A DNA stretch of 64,000 nucleotides from Bimuria novae-zelandiae CBS 107.79 (Eukaryota > Ascomycota > Dothideomycetes > Pleosporales > Didymosphaeriaceae). The notes under the pieces were generated by a model, which had not been told where the DNA came from, made no database searches, and worked only from the letters and a program-made list of their open reading frames with translations. This document shows positions 11,044-23,052 of this stretch, one piece after another (within the stretch, counting starts at the first letter, position 1; the number at the start of each line of letters is the position of its first letter). A program made the translations under genes and the position numbers. The stretch is taken from the NCBI GenBank assembly GCA_010015655.1, contig ML976689.1, forward strand, positions 269,160-333,159, in the 5' to 3' direction.

Positions 11044-13165
11044 GCGAGATGGGGAATGCGCGTGTAGGTGTACAGTACCGTCTTTCCATAATGTGTCTCT
11101 TTTCGTCAAAATACAGAAGAAGATTGAGTGCGTGTATACGCATATTACGCTCCTCACCGCATGCGCGTCCTCCGCGGCTGCACTTACTCTCCACCGATCA
11201 CTTTCACATCTCTGGGCTCTCCCAGCGTCGCAAAGCACATGTTCGATATCGTACGATGCACCCTTGCAGACACAATTGAGACTCTAACCGCGTCCTTCGG
11301 CCGCTGTTCCGAGAACAGGGAACCTGTACAGAGACCCACTCGCGTAGATCGATTTCCAACGGTGGTCACTCCGCGTGCCGAGGCTTAAACACAGAGTGGC
11401 GAGACATCAACGGGTTTTTGATTATCGATTGTTTAAAGTATCGCGAGTATGCTTCCGGGAGGGCTCATAGGAGCGTTGTCCCGCCTCAGATGTGGATCTT
11501 GCTGGCGGGCCGCTGCCTCTGTGGGATGGCCGTTGCAAATGCCTCGGGGGCTGTACCTGCTCTGGCAACGGCGCGGTAGTGATGAATAATAGGTGAGGCT
11601 GCTAGCAAGCGAGGCATCTTATTCAATACCGGCTCCGCGGGTGATCCGAGTCAGGGCAATATTGGTCTTTGCGTGGAGAGCAGATGGGTCCGGTTGTTGA
11701 GCCGCAGAGTGCCGTGGTACGTACGCCTGTTGACGTTCATTGATCTCTTGGGTAAGTAATCGTTGCCCTATAGCCGCGCCAACTACAATGGAGTCGAGCC
11801 GGTGCATACCAGGGAGAAGAGATATATGAAATGGTTGAGAAGGTCTCAGTGGCTAGGCTTCAATGTATTGAATGGCGATCGCATGTGAACGTCAGCCAGA
11901 AACTCCTCGAAGCTGTGGAGAACATGACTGCCTCAACATCCAGGATTGAGACTGGCTTCTCAAGCAGCATGTCACTGTACCCGGATGTAGCGCTATAATA
12001 GAGATGATTTAAGTCGCAAGCAGACGTACGGGATCGGGCGAAGAACAAGACCAGACATGGCGAAGACGAGCTACGCATGCGTTCGACTATCAGCACTTCC
12101 AATGAACTACAAAGTTCATATCACGGAACGCCCGCATATCTGTGACTACGCTAAACTTGGCACTCACTTTAGGCTAGCCTACGCTGTGGCCGTTCGATAG
12201 GAGGTGAACGGAACCTCAATGAAACCTTCCACCTTCTCTGCGCTTCAAGTTTCTGGCTTTTCGGCGGCTACCCTACCCTCAGAATGTGAAGCTTAGTCAG
12301 AAAGTCTTCGTGCCGGTCCTCGGCATCGTGCCTCCTGATCGGCAAGCGCAACCCCGCGACCCGTCGATCCCTTCCACACCAGTACTCGTCTCCGCACCAT
12401 CCGCATCCATCACGCACGTGTCACTCGAAAACTCTCTAAAATCTCCTGACTTTCGCACGTGCGGATCGTCGGTCCCTGAGGTTTGGAAATTTGTCCCCGC
12501 CTTATTTCCAGGGTTTTATTCCCCTGTTCTCTCCGAGCGCTGAGAGTTTAAAAATTAATAGCGGATCTAATAGTGGATCTGGTCACGGTATGGGGATGTC
12601 TAACTTCTACCTGTACTGTGCCTGTGCTTACCCTGGCTTGGATGCGTAACGAAAGGTCAGAACGGAGAGATTGCAGCAGCAAATTAATATAGTTTGAATA
12701 TTAACATAAGGTGAGGTCTTTACAAGCCTGGGAATTGGTCTCGCAGTAGCTACAAACGACTCCTCCGGACCAGGGGCTTGACGACAGGGACAACGCGGTC
12801 AAAACCCTGTTGCGAGGCTGCGTGGAACACGCTGGCAAGTGTGAGGTGGATGATTACGTGAAATGGTCATCTGGTGATCGATCGTTTGTTGGTCTTTGCT
12901 GTTGAGGTTGTCATCTATGGTTCGCATTTCGTATTGACGGCAGGGAGAGATGTGGAAATATATAAGCGCAAAAGGTAGAACTACGTGTAGGTTGGAGACC
13001 GCATAGAGCACGTTTGCGCGAGACGCCAACTAATCATTATGAGTGTGAAGCACAGAAAGATGGAGTGTATTGAATAGCGCAGGATGTCAAGCCAGTCCAG
13101 AGTAAGACCATTTACAAAACGAAGACAGAAAGACGAAGGACAATCATCCAAAGAGCCGGCAAACA

Positions 13166-16100
13166 TCACATCAGCAATGAAACTCGTCGATCTCGTTCAA
13201 GCCCAGCCATATGCTCCTCGATCTCCTTCCTCGGAGCGTCGTCTTCATCCAGACTCATCCTCGCCTGCAACACTTTGCCTCCCAATTCCAGCGCCTGGTC
13301 AAACTCCCCAATCTTCCAGTACGCCTCGGACGCGTAGAACAGTGAATCCAGCGTATCACAATGCTCCGGTCCTAACACTGCTTCCCTCGTCCTCGCCACG
13401 CGCTGCAGAGTCTCTGCCGACTCAGCGTAACGCTCCTGCCAGAACAGCAGATAGCCCAGGTTGTTCAGAATGTGCAACGAAAGATGGTGATCCTCGCCCA
13501 GCTTCATCACATGTAGTCGAAGCGTCTCCCTTGTTATACTCTCTGCGTAGGCATAGTCGCCGCTCTCAACGTATATCTGCGCTAGGTTCGCGCGAGTCTG
13601 TATCGTCTGCGGATGGTCCTCACCGAGCACTCGTACGCGACCATCCAATGCGCGCGTCATGACCTGGTAGGCGTCGGCCCAACGCGCGAGGTGTTGGAGA
13701 GCGCACCCGATGTTCGCGAGCACAGAGAGTGTATTAGGATTTGACAAAGTAAGAGTGGCTTCCATAGTACTGTATATTCGACAAAGGGAGTTCAAAGCTT
13801 CTTCTGAGCGGTGCTGCCCCAGGAGGGAGAGCGCAAGGCCATGCTTTTCGTCGAGTAGCTTCGTGTCTTTTGCGTCGTATGTAGATTCGCAGATGGCTAT
13901 GGCTCTCCGGTGGTAGCCTTCGGCTTGCGCGTAGTGGCCCTGGGCTTGGAGGGCCATTCCCTTCGCTCTCAGCACCCGGATCGTCAGTGGACGGTGGGAC
14001 TTCAGTAAAACTGTTTGGCAGCAGAATATTTCTTCAATCTGATTGGCGTATAATGTAGGCCGACCAAGGTAGTGAATAAGCTCGGTGATGCTTGTTTCGC
14101 AGGCTATAGTTTCGGCGGGACAAGCACCAGAGAGCCATCTTGATGCTTGGTTGGCAATTTCCATGGCGTTGCTGTACTGCCCGAGGATGCAAAGGAAGTG
14201 CGACACGCGCAATGCAAGAGGTCCAATATACTCCAGCGGATCGATCGGTTTAGGATACGTATTATCATTGTAGAATGTACGGTATCCGTAAGAAGGCTCT
14301 TGTAAGTTGTTTGAGGGAACATGTAAGCCTCGAGTTGCCGCCATAGAATGTAAGGAGCTGTAGCATCCGGTCTTCAAGGCCGCCGCATACTCCTTCAATA
14401 GACCTAGCGCATGTGGTAAGAGAAGTTTGCATCCAGCAAGCATAGCATACTGCTTTTGAGGTTCCGGAAAGTGTTGTGACGCGAGCTGTAAAGCATGCAG
14501 CGCATAAGTCGAGGAAGTTTGATGCTGCCAGAGGGAGTATCGTACGCCGAGACGGACCAGTCTAGGCACCTTGACTACACTATTGATGTCATCCAATGAG
14601 ATGAGTGAAGATGCTCGGAGGACGGCAAGTACTCGGAAAAGCTGTGCGACACTTTGGCCTGTATCACACAGTGCCAACGGAATATGTTCTTCACTGAGAC
14701 AAGCCAAAACAGCGAGTAGATGAGCGGCTTCTTCATCCTGAATGCGGAGATCCTCCAATGAGACCACAGAGAGTAGGCAATTGCTCAAGATATCAAAGGT
14801 ACCAGGGTGCCTGGATTGCCCATGAGATGACTGGATCAAGAGCGCAGAAAATCGTTCTTCTTGTCCCCTCAGTCGTTGGAGATACTGCGCGCCCGAGATT
14901 TTGTCGGCTTTCATTGATGTTGCCGCAAGAACGATAGCTAGGGGATGGTACTCTAGATAGTCAATCAGCGGAAAAATATCGTCATAGGATGGGGTGTTGT
15001 CGCTAAGCTGGAGTGCAAGTAGTTGCTCAGCTTCGCAGACTGCCAGGGGATCCAGCGGAAAGATGAGGCGGCTTTCTGCCAAGTGGACAGCAGTATAGGT
15101 GGTGCGTGTCGTAAAAAGTATGGAGCCATTTTTGATCGACAGTGATGTAAGCTTTTCTAGGTCAGGGCTTCCTATGGTTTCGATTCGTATGTCGTCCACT
15201 ATCAAGATCCATTGGCCACACCATGTCATATCGAGCTTGTCGATCAGTTTTATAATCGTCATCTCTTGAATCTCAGTGGCATCAAAAGGCTTAATTTCAC
15301 GAAATAGTTGTTCAAGGCTCATTTCGAGTGTGAACCGGTCGCTGACGTGGATCCAAAACACGGAGATATTCGGATGCAGTTCATGGATATTATAGGCGCA
15401 TTCTTTCGCTACCTCGGATTTACTGCTCACCTAGATTTAGTATACCAAATATCCATGGATTGCGCATGCTCCAAATGTTATCAGCTCTAGAATGACTGAC
15501 CCTATGCCACCAAGGCCAACGAGGCATGCTTTGTTGCCAGGTCCGATTAGTGCCTGGGAAACCAAACACACGACTGATTGTCTTCCAATGAACTCTGACC
15601 GCGGCGGTAGACCAAATTGCTCCCCCGAGCACATGGTGAATCCTGGCAGGGTCGATAAAGTAGAGCTCCGGGATGTTTGACCAATTAGTGAAGGTGACGA
15701 TAGATGCCTCATTTCTGTACTTGTTGCGCTTCTAAGCTCGTAATAGGGATTATGGTGGGCCTTCCTAGACAGGTTATAATCTCAGAACTTGCGTACATGG
15801 ACAAGATGCTGACTTACAAAGAAAAGTGAAGCGTGAGCTGTCGTTCACAGCGTTCTAAATCAGCTCGACATCTGTCGATCTTTCGGATTCTTCGCTGATA
15901 GGAAAGTACTCTTCTAAGCTTGTTTGCCCTTTTTTGTTTTCCGTCAACGAGGAGAGGCGCAAGCAGTTGCTGTATAGATGAGGCTGCTCGAATGCTTCTA
16001 CTGATGATTGGTTCCACGCTTGGTGCCGCAGTGCCATTGGAGGCATCGTTATCGAAGGAGCGCACAATGCTGAGATGCCACGTCAAATGTTCGTCTATGT

Positions 16101-16230
16101 CTTTAACGATGGTAGGTATCGCTCGCATTTCCGACGGGCAATCGAGAATGGACCTAGCTAGCCCTGTTCCATATTTTGCGAGCTGAGAGCAGGCGGCAAT
16201 AGCGCCCACTATGGCCACGAATTCTGCCAT
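13166..16230 (-). CDS. NB-ARC/TPR NLR (STAND) protein, three exons
   Basis: Exons 16230-15818, 15764-15501 and 15422-13166 give 2934 bases, 977 residues. Introns are 53 bp (GTAAGT..CTAG) and 78 bp (GTCAGT..GCAG); the second splits the P-loop codon, and only this splice restores GLGGIGKS (residues 221-228). Residues 1-140 form a helical, partly amphipathic domain starting MAEFVAIVGAIAACSQLAKY, resembling the HeLo-like/SesA-like N-terminal domains of fungal NLRs. The NB-ARC core follows: Walker B WILIVDD (about 297-303), ILFTTRT (about 327-333), and YHPLAIVLA (about 384-392, in the GLPLA position). The C-terminal third (about 710-960) is tetratricopeptide repeats of the kinesin-light-chain type (for example GHYAQAEGYHRRAIAICES and GDYAYAESITRETLRL). 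Family knowledge suggests a cytosolic sensor in non-self recognition or regulated cell death; the ligand is unknown. It lies 0.6 kb from a DUF6590 gene on the same strand. No stops or frameshifts are seen. Confidence 0.88.
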
Positions 16231-16839
16231 GGCCGGTGTGCAACTGCAAGGAAACAGCACAGCATCGAGATTACATGATAGATATATCAAAAGTGACCGG
16301 TGAACAAGGCCGATTCTGCATCATACAAAGTTTGGTGGAGGACGCCTTCAAGGCTGCATGTAGCTTCTTGCGTCTGTGCCCCACCAATGGCCTTGCGCCA
16401 GCACAGAACGCCTATGCAAGCAGGCAAAAATTAGGCATAATGACACGGCTACAATGATAAGTAGGCATTCCAAAGGTGAATAGGGCAACATTTCCCATTG
16501 CGTGCAAATAAGCTCCCCAGAATTCTACTCTCGCGTCCAGGTGAGCTTAACTGATTCTTGCACCAGGCCCAATGCGCTTGCTAGATCACGTACCGCGTGA
16601 GAGTGAGTGACCTGATCGCTAACACTGTGCCTCTGGTGACGCCATGTGGGAATCGGCAACACGGCCAGTCATGCATTCCACAGGCTACTTTCTTAGGCAA
16701 ACTGTTCGACCTTAGCCCAAATGCATGGCCTCATACGTTGAGCTCATGCTTGGCAGCTCAGATTACGAGGGTCAACCCGCTGCTGAGAGGAAAAATGGCA
16801 ACTAATGGCTATTACTACCCACTAGGGTGAACCTGTAAA
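16231..16839. other. Intergenic region upstream of the NLR gene
   Basis: Holds the presumed promoter of the NLR gene and the 3' flank of the DUF6590 gene. No gene, TATA box or named site was identified. Confidence 0.4.
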
Positions 16840-17853
16840 TCATTCCTCGCCCAGTACCATGGCTTCTCGGAATAGTGCATCCAGGTCGGCTAAACTATCC
16901 GGCGATACTCTTCCTACTGTTCGCACTTTAAGATTGTAGTGTACAGACTGAGTCTCTGTGAGATTGATTCTGGAAAGCGGGCTCCATTTCAACGTTGTAT
17001 CCTCCAAAATGAGGAATATCGGCTTCTTGAGCTTACTCGACTGCTCATCTGGATGAAACACAACCTCTGTGTGTTCTCTGACGAGAGGGGCATGGTCTTC
17101 AGGCCTGACACCCGTCTTCGATGTGCCCTGTTGTGAATATGTATATATCGGCATGCAGATGCTGTGGTGTGCTTTAGGCCGAATGACCACAAACATTCGA
17201 GCCTTGACATGAAGTGCAGTAGCACCAAGCGTCTCACCGGGCGCGGATGTATCCTCATTCAGACCGATTTCTCCTCTTGGCTCCGCCCAATTGACTCTGA
17301 ACACTCTTCCTTTCTTGAAGTAGCTTTTAGGATTACGTATAGGCTCGTAACCTTCAGCAGGTTAGCAAAGGTGATGAGAAGTGATAGCGGAAACTCACCA
17401 CCATCTGACGGTAGAATCAACGTTTCTATGGAAGGATGTGCTTGAGTATTAGATGGACTCGCCGCACGAGCGGGGCTGGTCGCATTCCGAAAATCGGTCT
17501 GTGATCCTACCAGTTCGGTATAAGGAAGCCCTGCAATTGTTAGTCGAGGTCGAACAGCGCGCGTTAGTAGATGTACTCGGTGTGTCTGCACTGGTTGCAG
17601 GAGTTACAGTGCGAGGCCCGGGACTAGATCCAGCGATAGAGGTTACTGATCCTCCTCCTGCTGTTATAGGGGTATAGGGCAACCGGACGAGGCCATAAAG
17701 AGGCGACGTGTTGCTGTCTGCCCGAGTAGACGGATCCAAATGTATGATCTCCGTGAACTGTCCCTGTATCTCCGAGATGCTCGGCATATTCGGGCCTGGT
17801 AGCGACTGGAAAGGAACAAAGCTGTTTAGCTGTGACGGCCTTGATGACTCCAT
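16840..17853 (-). CDS. DUF6590-domain protein, at least three exons
   Basis: Exons 17853-17577, 17530-17399 and 17351-16840 sum to 921 bases, 306 residues. The introns (GTACAT..GCAG and GTGAGT..GAAG) carry CTAAC sequences. The N-terminal half is Ser/Thr/Pro-rich. The C-terminal half has the marks of the fungal DUF6590 domain: GYEPIRNPKSYFKKGRVFRV, then a VVIRP segment, HSICMPIYTY, GTSKTGV and SRINLTET..VHYNLKVRTVGR. The domain has no established biochemical role. The same frame continues upstream to 18405, interrupted by one TGA at 18000-17998, where a tryptophan would read well (MT-stop-YGQGTQDV). Either the true start lies upstream and the gene is broken there, or an intron was not resolved. 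Confidence 0.72.
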
Positions 17854-17997
17854 GTTGTCGCTTTCATTTGGATCTACTACGGATGATGGTATGGATGTAT
17901 TCGGAGATCTGGGTAGATGCTCTTCGCTTATTGTTGTTCTGGTGACGTTTAGCGATTGAAACTCTTTCGTAGTGACGTCTTGCGTACCTTGCCCATA

Positions 17998-18405
17998 TCA
18001 AGTCATACGTAGACTTGCCTGCGAGCACTTAGCCACAGTAGCTGTGAGGTGATATTTCGAAGGACCCACCGGCAACTTCTCTCCGTCGAAACATATAGTA
18101 GTCCTGTAAATCCGGGTGCCATGTCCACTGGTTACCCTCCATCGCGTCCTACGGCATGGGAAGCTGTCTATCTGGACCTCGCCGGCTTTAGGCGGTTGTG
18201 TTGGAAGACGTCTAACGTCCAGGTCGGCTGCCTTTGAACATCTGACTGCGCCGATCACGGGAGTGAAGCAAACAAGAGCAGTCCACAGTGGGTGGGTATC
18301 TGCCCTGGAAGAGCCGCTCGGGTAGAAGGCTGATGAAGCTGGGCTAAGGCTATAGGGAACGAGCGGTTCACCACCTTTTAGAAGCGCACTAAGCGGTGAG
18401 CGCAC
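17998..18405 (-). pseudogene. Possible upstream part of the DUF6590 gene, ends in TGA
   Basis: This open frame is in phase with the 17,853 ATG and is separated from it by a single TGA at 18000-17998. Its end (KYHLTATVAKCSQASLRMT) is followed after the stop by YGQGTQDVTTKEFQSLNV, which reads as one continuous protein. It may be a secreted or cysteine-containing domain fused upstream, broken by a TGG-to-TGA change, or an unrelated gene fragment. Family not recognised. Confidence 0.3.
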
Positions 18406-21060
18406 ATGGTGGTGTTAGCGCGGGATGGCGCAGATGTGATACGAATTCTATAGTCTTATCCAACCAATCAAACGTCACAACCCCGGCACGAATTACAGTA
18501 CCCATGTTGCAACGAAGCCTGCTCGACTAGAAACATGGCAGGAAGTATTGGAGGCGTTCTTCAACGTAAGCGTCCTTCGAGGGCGTAGAAAGAGGCATTT
18601 CCGCTGTGCTGACCTTCTGTCTCATCTCCTTCACACATCCCATCGGGATTCCATCAGAACCAGAGCAGAACTCGACGTGGATCAGGCTGAAGCAGGTAAT
18701 ACGGACATACTACGGACTTGGGAACGCATCGCTGACATCTGTGATCCCAGGTCACCACACGCATGGTGTTGCACGACCGCCTCACTTCAGGAGCCGACCT
18801 GAACGGCCGCACCATCCCGAGGGTCCGTCTCGACTGGACAAAAGAAATGACAAGCCTCATCAAATTGATACCTCCGGACGGAGAGCCGGTGGTGCCAACA
18901 ACCTCGCTGCAGTCTTCTGTCGACAAGGCGCAGTCATTCACCGCCTCTTCTATCGCCATCTCTTGTGTTGGCCTCGCATGCTTGTCGGCCTTCTTCGTGT
19001 GGGCTATATCTACGAGATTGAACAGCCCAGCGTTTGGAATCAAAAGCGAACACACCACATTCGATGTATCCTGTTTCGAATACGCGCAATCCTCATGGCC
19101 CAGTGTCACCACCGCTCATGCGATTCGCCTCATTATCTCAATCCCATTCAGAGACCCTCATCAGTGCAACACTTCCGCGGCAGTATCCACTACTGCCAAC
19201 GTAGTGCGCTGGCTGAGATCTTTGTTTGGTTTACGTACTGTAATTACTACAGTAGCTACGTTCACGAAATATAAACGACCCACTCTACGTGCTGTATGGA
19301 CCTCAGCCAAATTCTTTACACCCAACACGCGGAAACCTGGCAGTGTGGTCCAAGAAAAAGCCAAGCCGATTCCCCGGCTCGCCAAATATGGTCCATCACT
19401 GCTTCCAAACGACTGTCAATTAGACATTGTCGGATCTTCCCGAAAACCGCCACATTTACCTCCAATCACTTCACCTCCGCCAGATACACATTCATGTCCT
19501 GTTGAGTTTGCCCTGCTTTCATTAAAAGCTTGGATACCTTGGATTACGTCCATTTACTCCGTCGCCGCCCCAAAAATGCGCCTCCTCAAGCGTTCCCAAG
19601 CATTCTCACCTCCCCGGGGTCGATGCGACCGAAACTCCTACACCATCTCACGAAACCCAGCGAGTGCTAAATTGCCGAGGCATCATTGCCCCTTCCCCCT
19701 CGCTCTGGTCTTCTTGCAGCCCTGGAGGTCGGTCCTGACATGAAGCCGCTCCTCACATTCTAAACTATACCAAGATCAATGTTGCTGAAATTGCCAGCGG
19801 ACGCATTGGAGTAAGCGTACCATAGTACTGACTACCGGTATTATCGATACGCTCTTCGGTGGGTCGGCTTGTATTTCAGTATCGCCGATCGGCTTTTCTA
19901 CCTGCACCTTCGCGTCAGACGGTTATTTTTCCCCACTGGCTCTCAACATTGTATTACATTCTTGCAAAGAAAGATGCTCGTCACAATTCGCGTCTCACGA
20001 AGCCAAACTTGTCTCAGTACTGAGCACCGGTACTCTACATGCATTTTCGATAGCAGATCGCCACGTTTCTCGCTCATGTAAGGGGTATGTTTCGTAAGGG
20101 GTATGTTTCGTAAGGGGTGAGGGTAGTCCACGCTCTTTGCTAGATAGCTCTTAGGATTTCATTCATATCAGCTATTTTTCAGTCTGCCCCGTTTCGCATC
20201 GTGAATGTGAACTATCCTACGATGTAAAATCAGGACAGTGATTGTGGCCAAGCAACAGCGGATACAACAGGGCTACAAGGGTAATCGAAAGATGACGGTG
20301 CTATACAAGTCATGATTATGATATGGGCAAGGCCGCTTTCGGACACCTAGATACCACTTGCAACGTGAGCAGCCCGACATTGCACTCAATCCCGGTTACG
20401 AACGAACATGATACCCATAATATACACATTAACGATTACTATGAGTTATTTTGGCCCAAATAGATGAATGATAGGCAGCAAAATGCACCTTCCGCATCAA
20501 TAAGCGCTGTATATTAATGGTGTGGGGGTACTGCCCGCTATTGGACAGCTCTATACGAGCAGGAAGCCCAGCATGAAAGGCCTCGCCTGGAGCGCGACAC
20601 GCATCGAGCCCCATGACCTCCTCCGTGCGGGGCAACATCCACATTCCACCGTAGAACAAGATTATCGGATGTGCTTTTGCCTTGGGAAGCGGCAACGAAC
20701 AAACGAGGGGCGCGGATACCGGTGTAATGATGGTGACCTCAGTGGCCTTGAGTACTTGAAGCATCTGTCAATTCTAGATAGCTGATAAACGAGAAGGGCA
20801 CTGGCATGGAACACTTGCATGGCGCAACCGCATTTACGTCAGTTTCTAGTGAACCGTAGCAGGTCAGGCAGCAGAGTTCAGGCTGAGGCTCCAGTCATGT
20901 GATTATAGCCCCATTCGCCCGCGTCTCACCTGCCCCGCGGTTTCACTGCCCTTAGTCTTCCTTACTCTTATCTCATAGCCTTCTCGACTACCAAGGCTGA
21001 TGCTGCGGCCGCCCCTACCCTCGAAAACTCATCCGCGAGATCCACGATCAAACAGTTGCC
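18406..21060. other. No supported gene
   Basis: A 326-codon plus frame (18763-19743) is the longest, but it has no domain, an unstructured composition rich in S, T, P and R, and many arginine and rare-codon runs; it was not accepted. Other frames are short. A short tandem repeat lies at 20,078. Confidence 0.35.
20078..20121. repeat. 16-bp tandem repeat, about 2.7 copies
   Basis: The unit GTAAGGGGTATGTTTC occurs at 20078-20093 and 20094-20109, followed by the partial copy GTAAGGGGTGAG. Confidence 0.85.
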
Positions 21061-21779
21061 ATGAGTGGATCCGATAATCCCTGGGTGTGGAGCGAGGAGC
21101 ATAAGGACTACTACAGAATCACCATACGATCAGGTAGGAGACTGGCGGCGCTTGTTATGGCAGCCACTAACACTGATCAGACGGTACTCGGGATTGTGTC
21201 TGGGGAAGGTGAGCATTAGCTGACGATTATGATACATAACTGCCCTGCAAACTAATCAACGTCTGCATCAGAGCAACTCTACCGCGACCTCAGGAGGCCC
21301 AGCCGCAGCAGCCGCAATACAACTACGGCAAAAATCAGTCCGGAACGGCATCATGGCATGGAAGCCAGCATGGCAGTGTATACGGTACACCTATAGCTAG
21401 CGGATATCCGGTGCCCTCTGCAAATGCACAGCCTTCTCATCAACCTCAGCCGCCTAGCTATCGTAGTGAACCACACCATGGGCTCGCAGCACCGATACCA
21501 ACACCAGCTCCTCAAGCTGTGCCATACGCTCCCTCGAGACCACCCACACAAACAGATGCCTATGGTCGTCCGATACAATCACCACCGGTTGATGCGTATG
21601 GACGCCCGGTCCCCACCCAACAATACGATGCGTATGGCCGCCCAATTCCAAGCACGCCACAAAGAAGATATCCGCATAACGACGACTCATCACCGCCTTC
21701 CAACCAAAGTGGCGGATCCTCAAGCTCACCCCGTATGTCAATTTGTACTATTAAAAGACTTAGCTAAATTATTGTAGCT
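21061..21779 (+). CDS. Tyr/Pro-rich protein with DAYGRP repeats, 3' end uncertain
   Basis: Exons 21061-21133, 21181-21208 and 21272-21732 join in frame; introns start GTAGGA and GTGAGC and end ATCAG in both cases. The protein opens MSGSDNPWVWSEEHKDYYRI, then DGTRDCVWGRA, and continues into a long Gln/Pro/Ser-rich disordered region with three near-copies of DAYGRP(I/V) about 12-14 residues apart. An N-terminus with W.WSE.H.DYY before a Pro/Gln/Tyr-rich linker is what I would expect at the start of some DUF6590-type fungal proteins, so this may be an N-terminal remnant of one (inference). After 21732 a GTATGT donor leads, through an acceptor at about 21778, to an immediate stop, so no folded C-terminal domain is found. 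Confidence 0.55.
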
Positions 21780-23052
21780 TATTGAGCACAACTTGCGACC
21801 CATTTTTCACACCACGACCCCTGTCGGTGACCATACGGCATGTCAGTAGCGATCCTCAGGCTAGACAATCCGAACAATTGTCTCGAGATAAGAGGCTGAG
21901 AGGCGAATTCCAGGGTCTCACAGCCTTCGGCATGGCTCAGCCTAGCATATAGAGGATTAGGCGGTGGCAGGAACTGCGTGGCAGGAACTGCGTGGCAGGG
22001 CAGATGAATATCTTAGCGGTGGCGTTCTGGTGCAATCTAGAAGTTGGGCATGGTCTAGGGCACATTCGCCCAGACGCAACGATCATGATTTCTCTGTAAT
22101 ATGTTTAGGGCATTGCGGAGAATAATGAACTTGAGTTACGACTTGGATAGCGGAAGTTGGACTGTGACGTTGCTGCTTACGGCCCACGAGACAGATAATT
22201 TGCTGAAACAGCTTGGGGAATATGCGTTTTCTCCTCGATTGACCTATGTGACGAGGCATGCTCAAGCGCTACCGATCTTGCATCTTGACTCTATGTCTGT
22301 GTTGTGTTTTTGTCTAAATATCACAAAGTTTAGACACACGCTGAGTCCTCATAGATCTTCACCACAGTCTAGGCTTGCCATTTCGTCGGTGCGTTTCAGA
22401 ATTCGAACCTGACAATAAGTTCGTTATCATGACTAGTAGGTCGAAGGCAGCATTTAATAAAAGACCAGACCATTTCTGGTCCCACGTGCTTCTCTATTAC
22501 GTTTTCTGTAGCGATGACCCCCATATCCTGACAAGCTACGTGCCGTTATATTCCTGATCTATGCACGGGTAATATTGCACAAGAAGCACCTCCATTTTGT
22601 GTTAGGCTTCTTTGTATGGTGGTGCGAGACAGCCTCCCCGGAGAAGACTAGCCGCAGCTATGGTTACGAGGCTGTGTAGTTCGTATTGCGGCCACATTGC
22701 GTACTCACCCGGACAAGCTATCTCTCCCAGTCTTCCTCACTCTTAAGATTATTTGTACACCGCACAATCTTGAAGTGACAGTGCTATAAGTATATATCCT
22801 GTATTCTTCCGAATAGGTCATAATATATCGATATGGTGCAACAAACTTCCGGTCTTGCGTAATTAGATGTACGAGTTAATGTAAGGAAAAGACCGTTCCA
22901 GAGTTTTATTCTTTTTATCGTCTTCAACGAGCTGAACACATCAAGGTCCCAGAATTTCTCACCGCTGCAATATAGATCGAATGACTCAAGATAGGTTAAG
23001 GATCTATTGTCTATATATCTGATCATGGCTGATTTTGTGGTATTCTTGAAAC
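21780..23052. other. No supported gene
   Basis: Only short frames without domains, with somewhat AT-rich stretches towards 22.8-23.0 kb. Contains the 3' flank of the oxidoreductase gene. Confidence 0.4.
21964..21999. repeat. 14-bp tandem repeat GTGGCAGGAACTGC, about 2.6 copies
   Basis: Two exact copies of GTGGCAGGAACTGC are followed by the partial copy GTGGCAGG. Confidence 0.85.

Larger units (their letters stand above)
8094..13165. other. Long stretch without a supported gene
   Basis: About 5 kb upstream of the zinc-ribbon gene and downstream of the NLR gene. It has moderate GC and many short antiparallel frames, none with a domain or a convincing exon chain. Apart from two short tandem repeats nothing could be identified. 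A non-coding RNA or a gene with many tiny exons cannot be excluded by eye. Confidence 0.35.

Noticed and set aside
15437..15712. Separate 91-codon minus ORF and a 154-codon minus ORF next to the NLR
   Set aside because: They are exons 2 and 1 of the NLR gene, as the in-frame splice model shows.
18763..19743. 326-codon plus-strand ORF
   Set aside because: Long but without domain, signal or conserved-looking segments; composition is that of a chance frame, and overlapping frames on the other strand look no worse.
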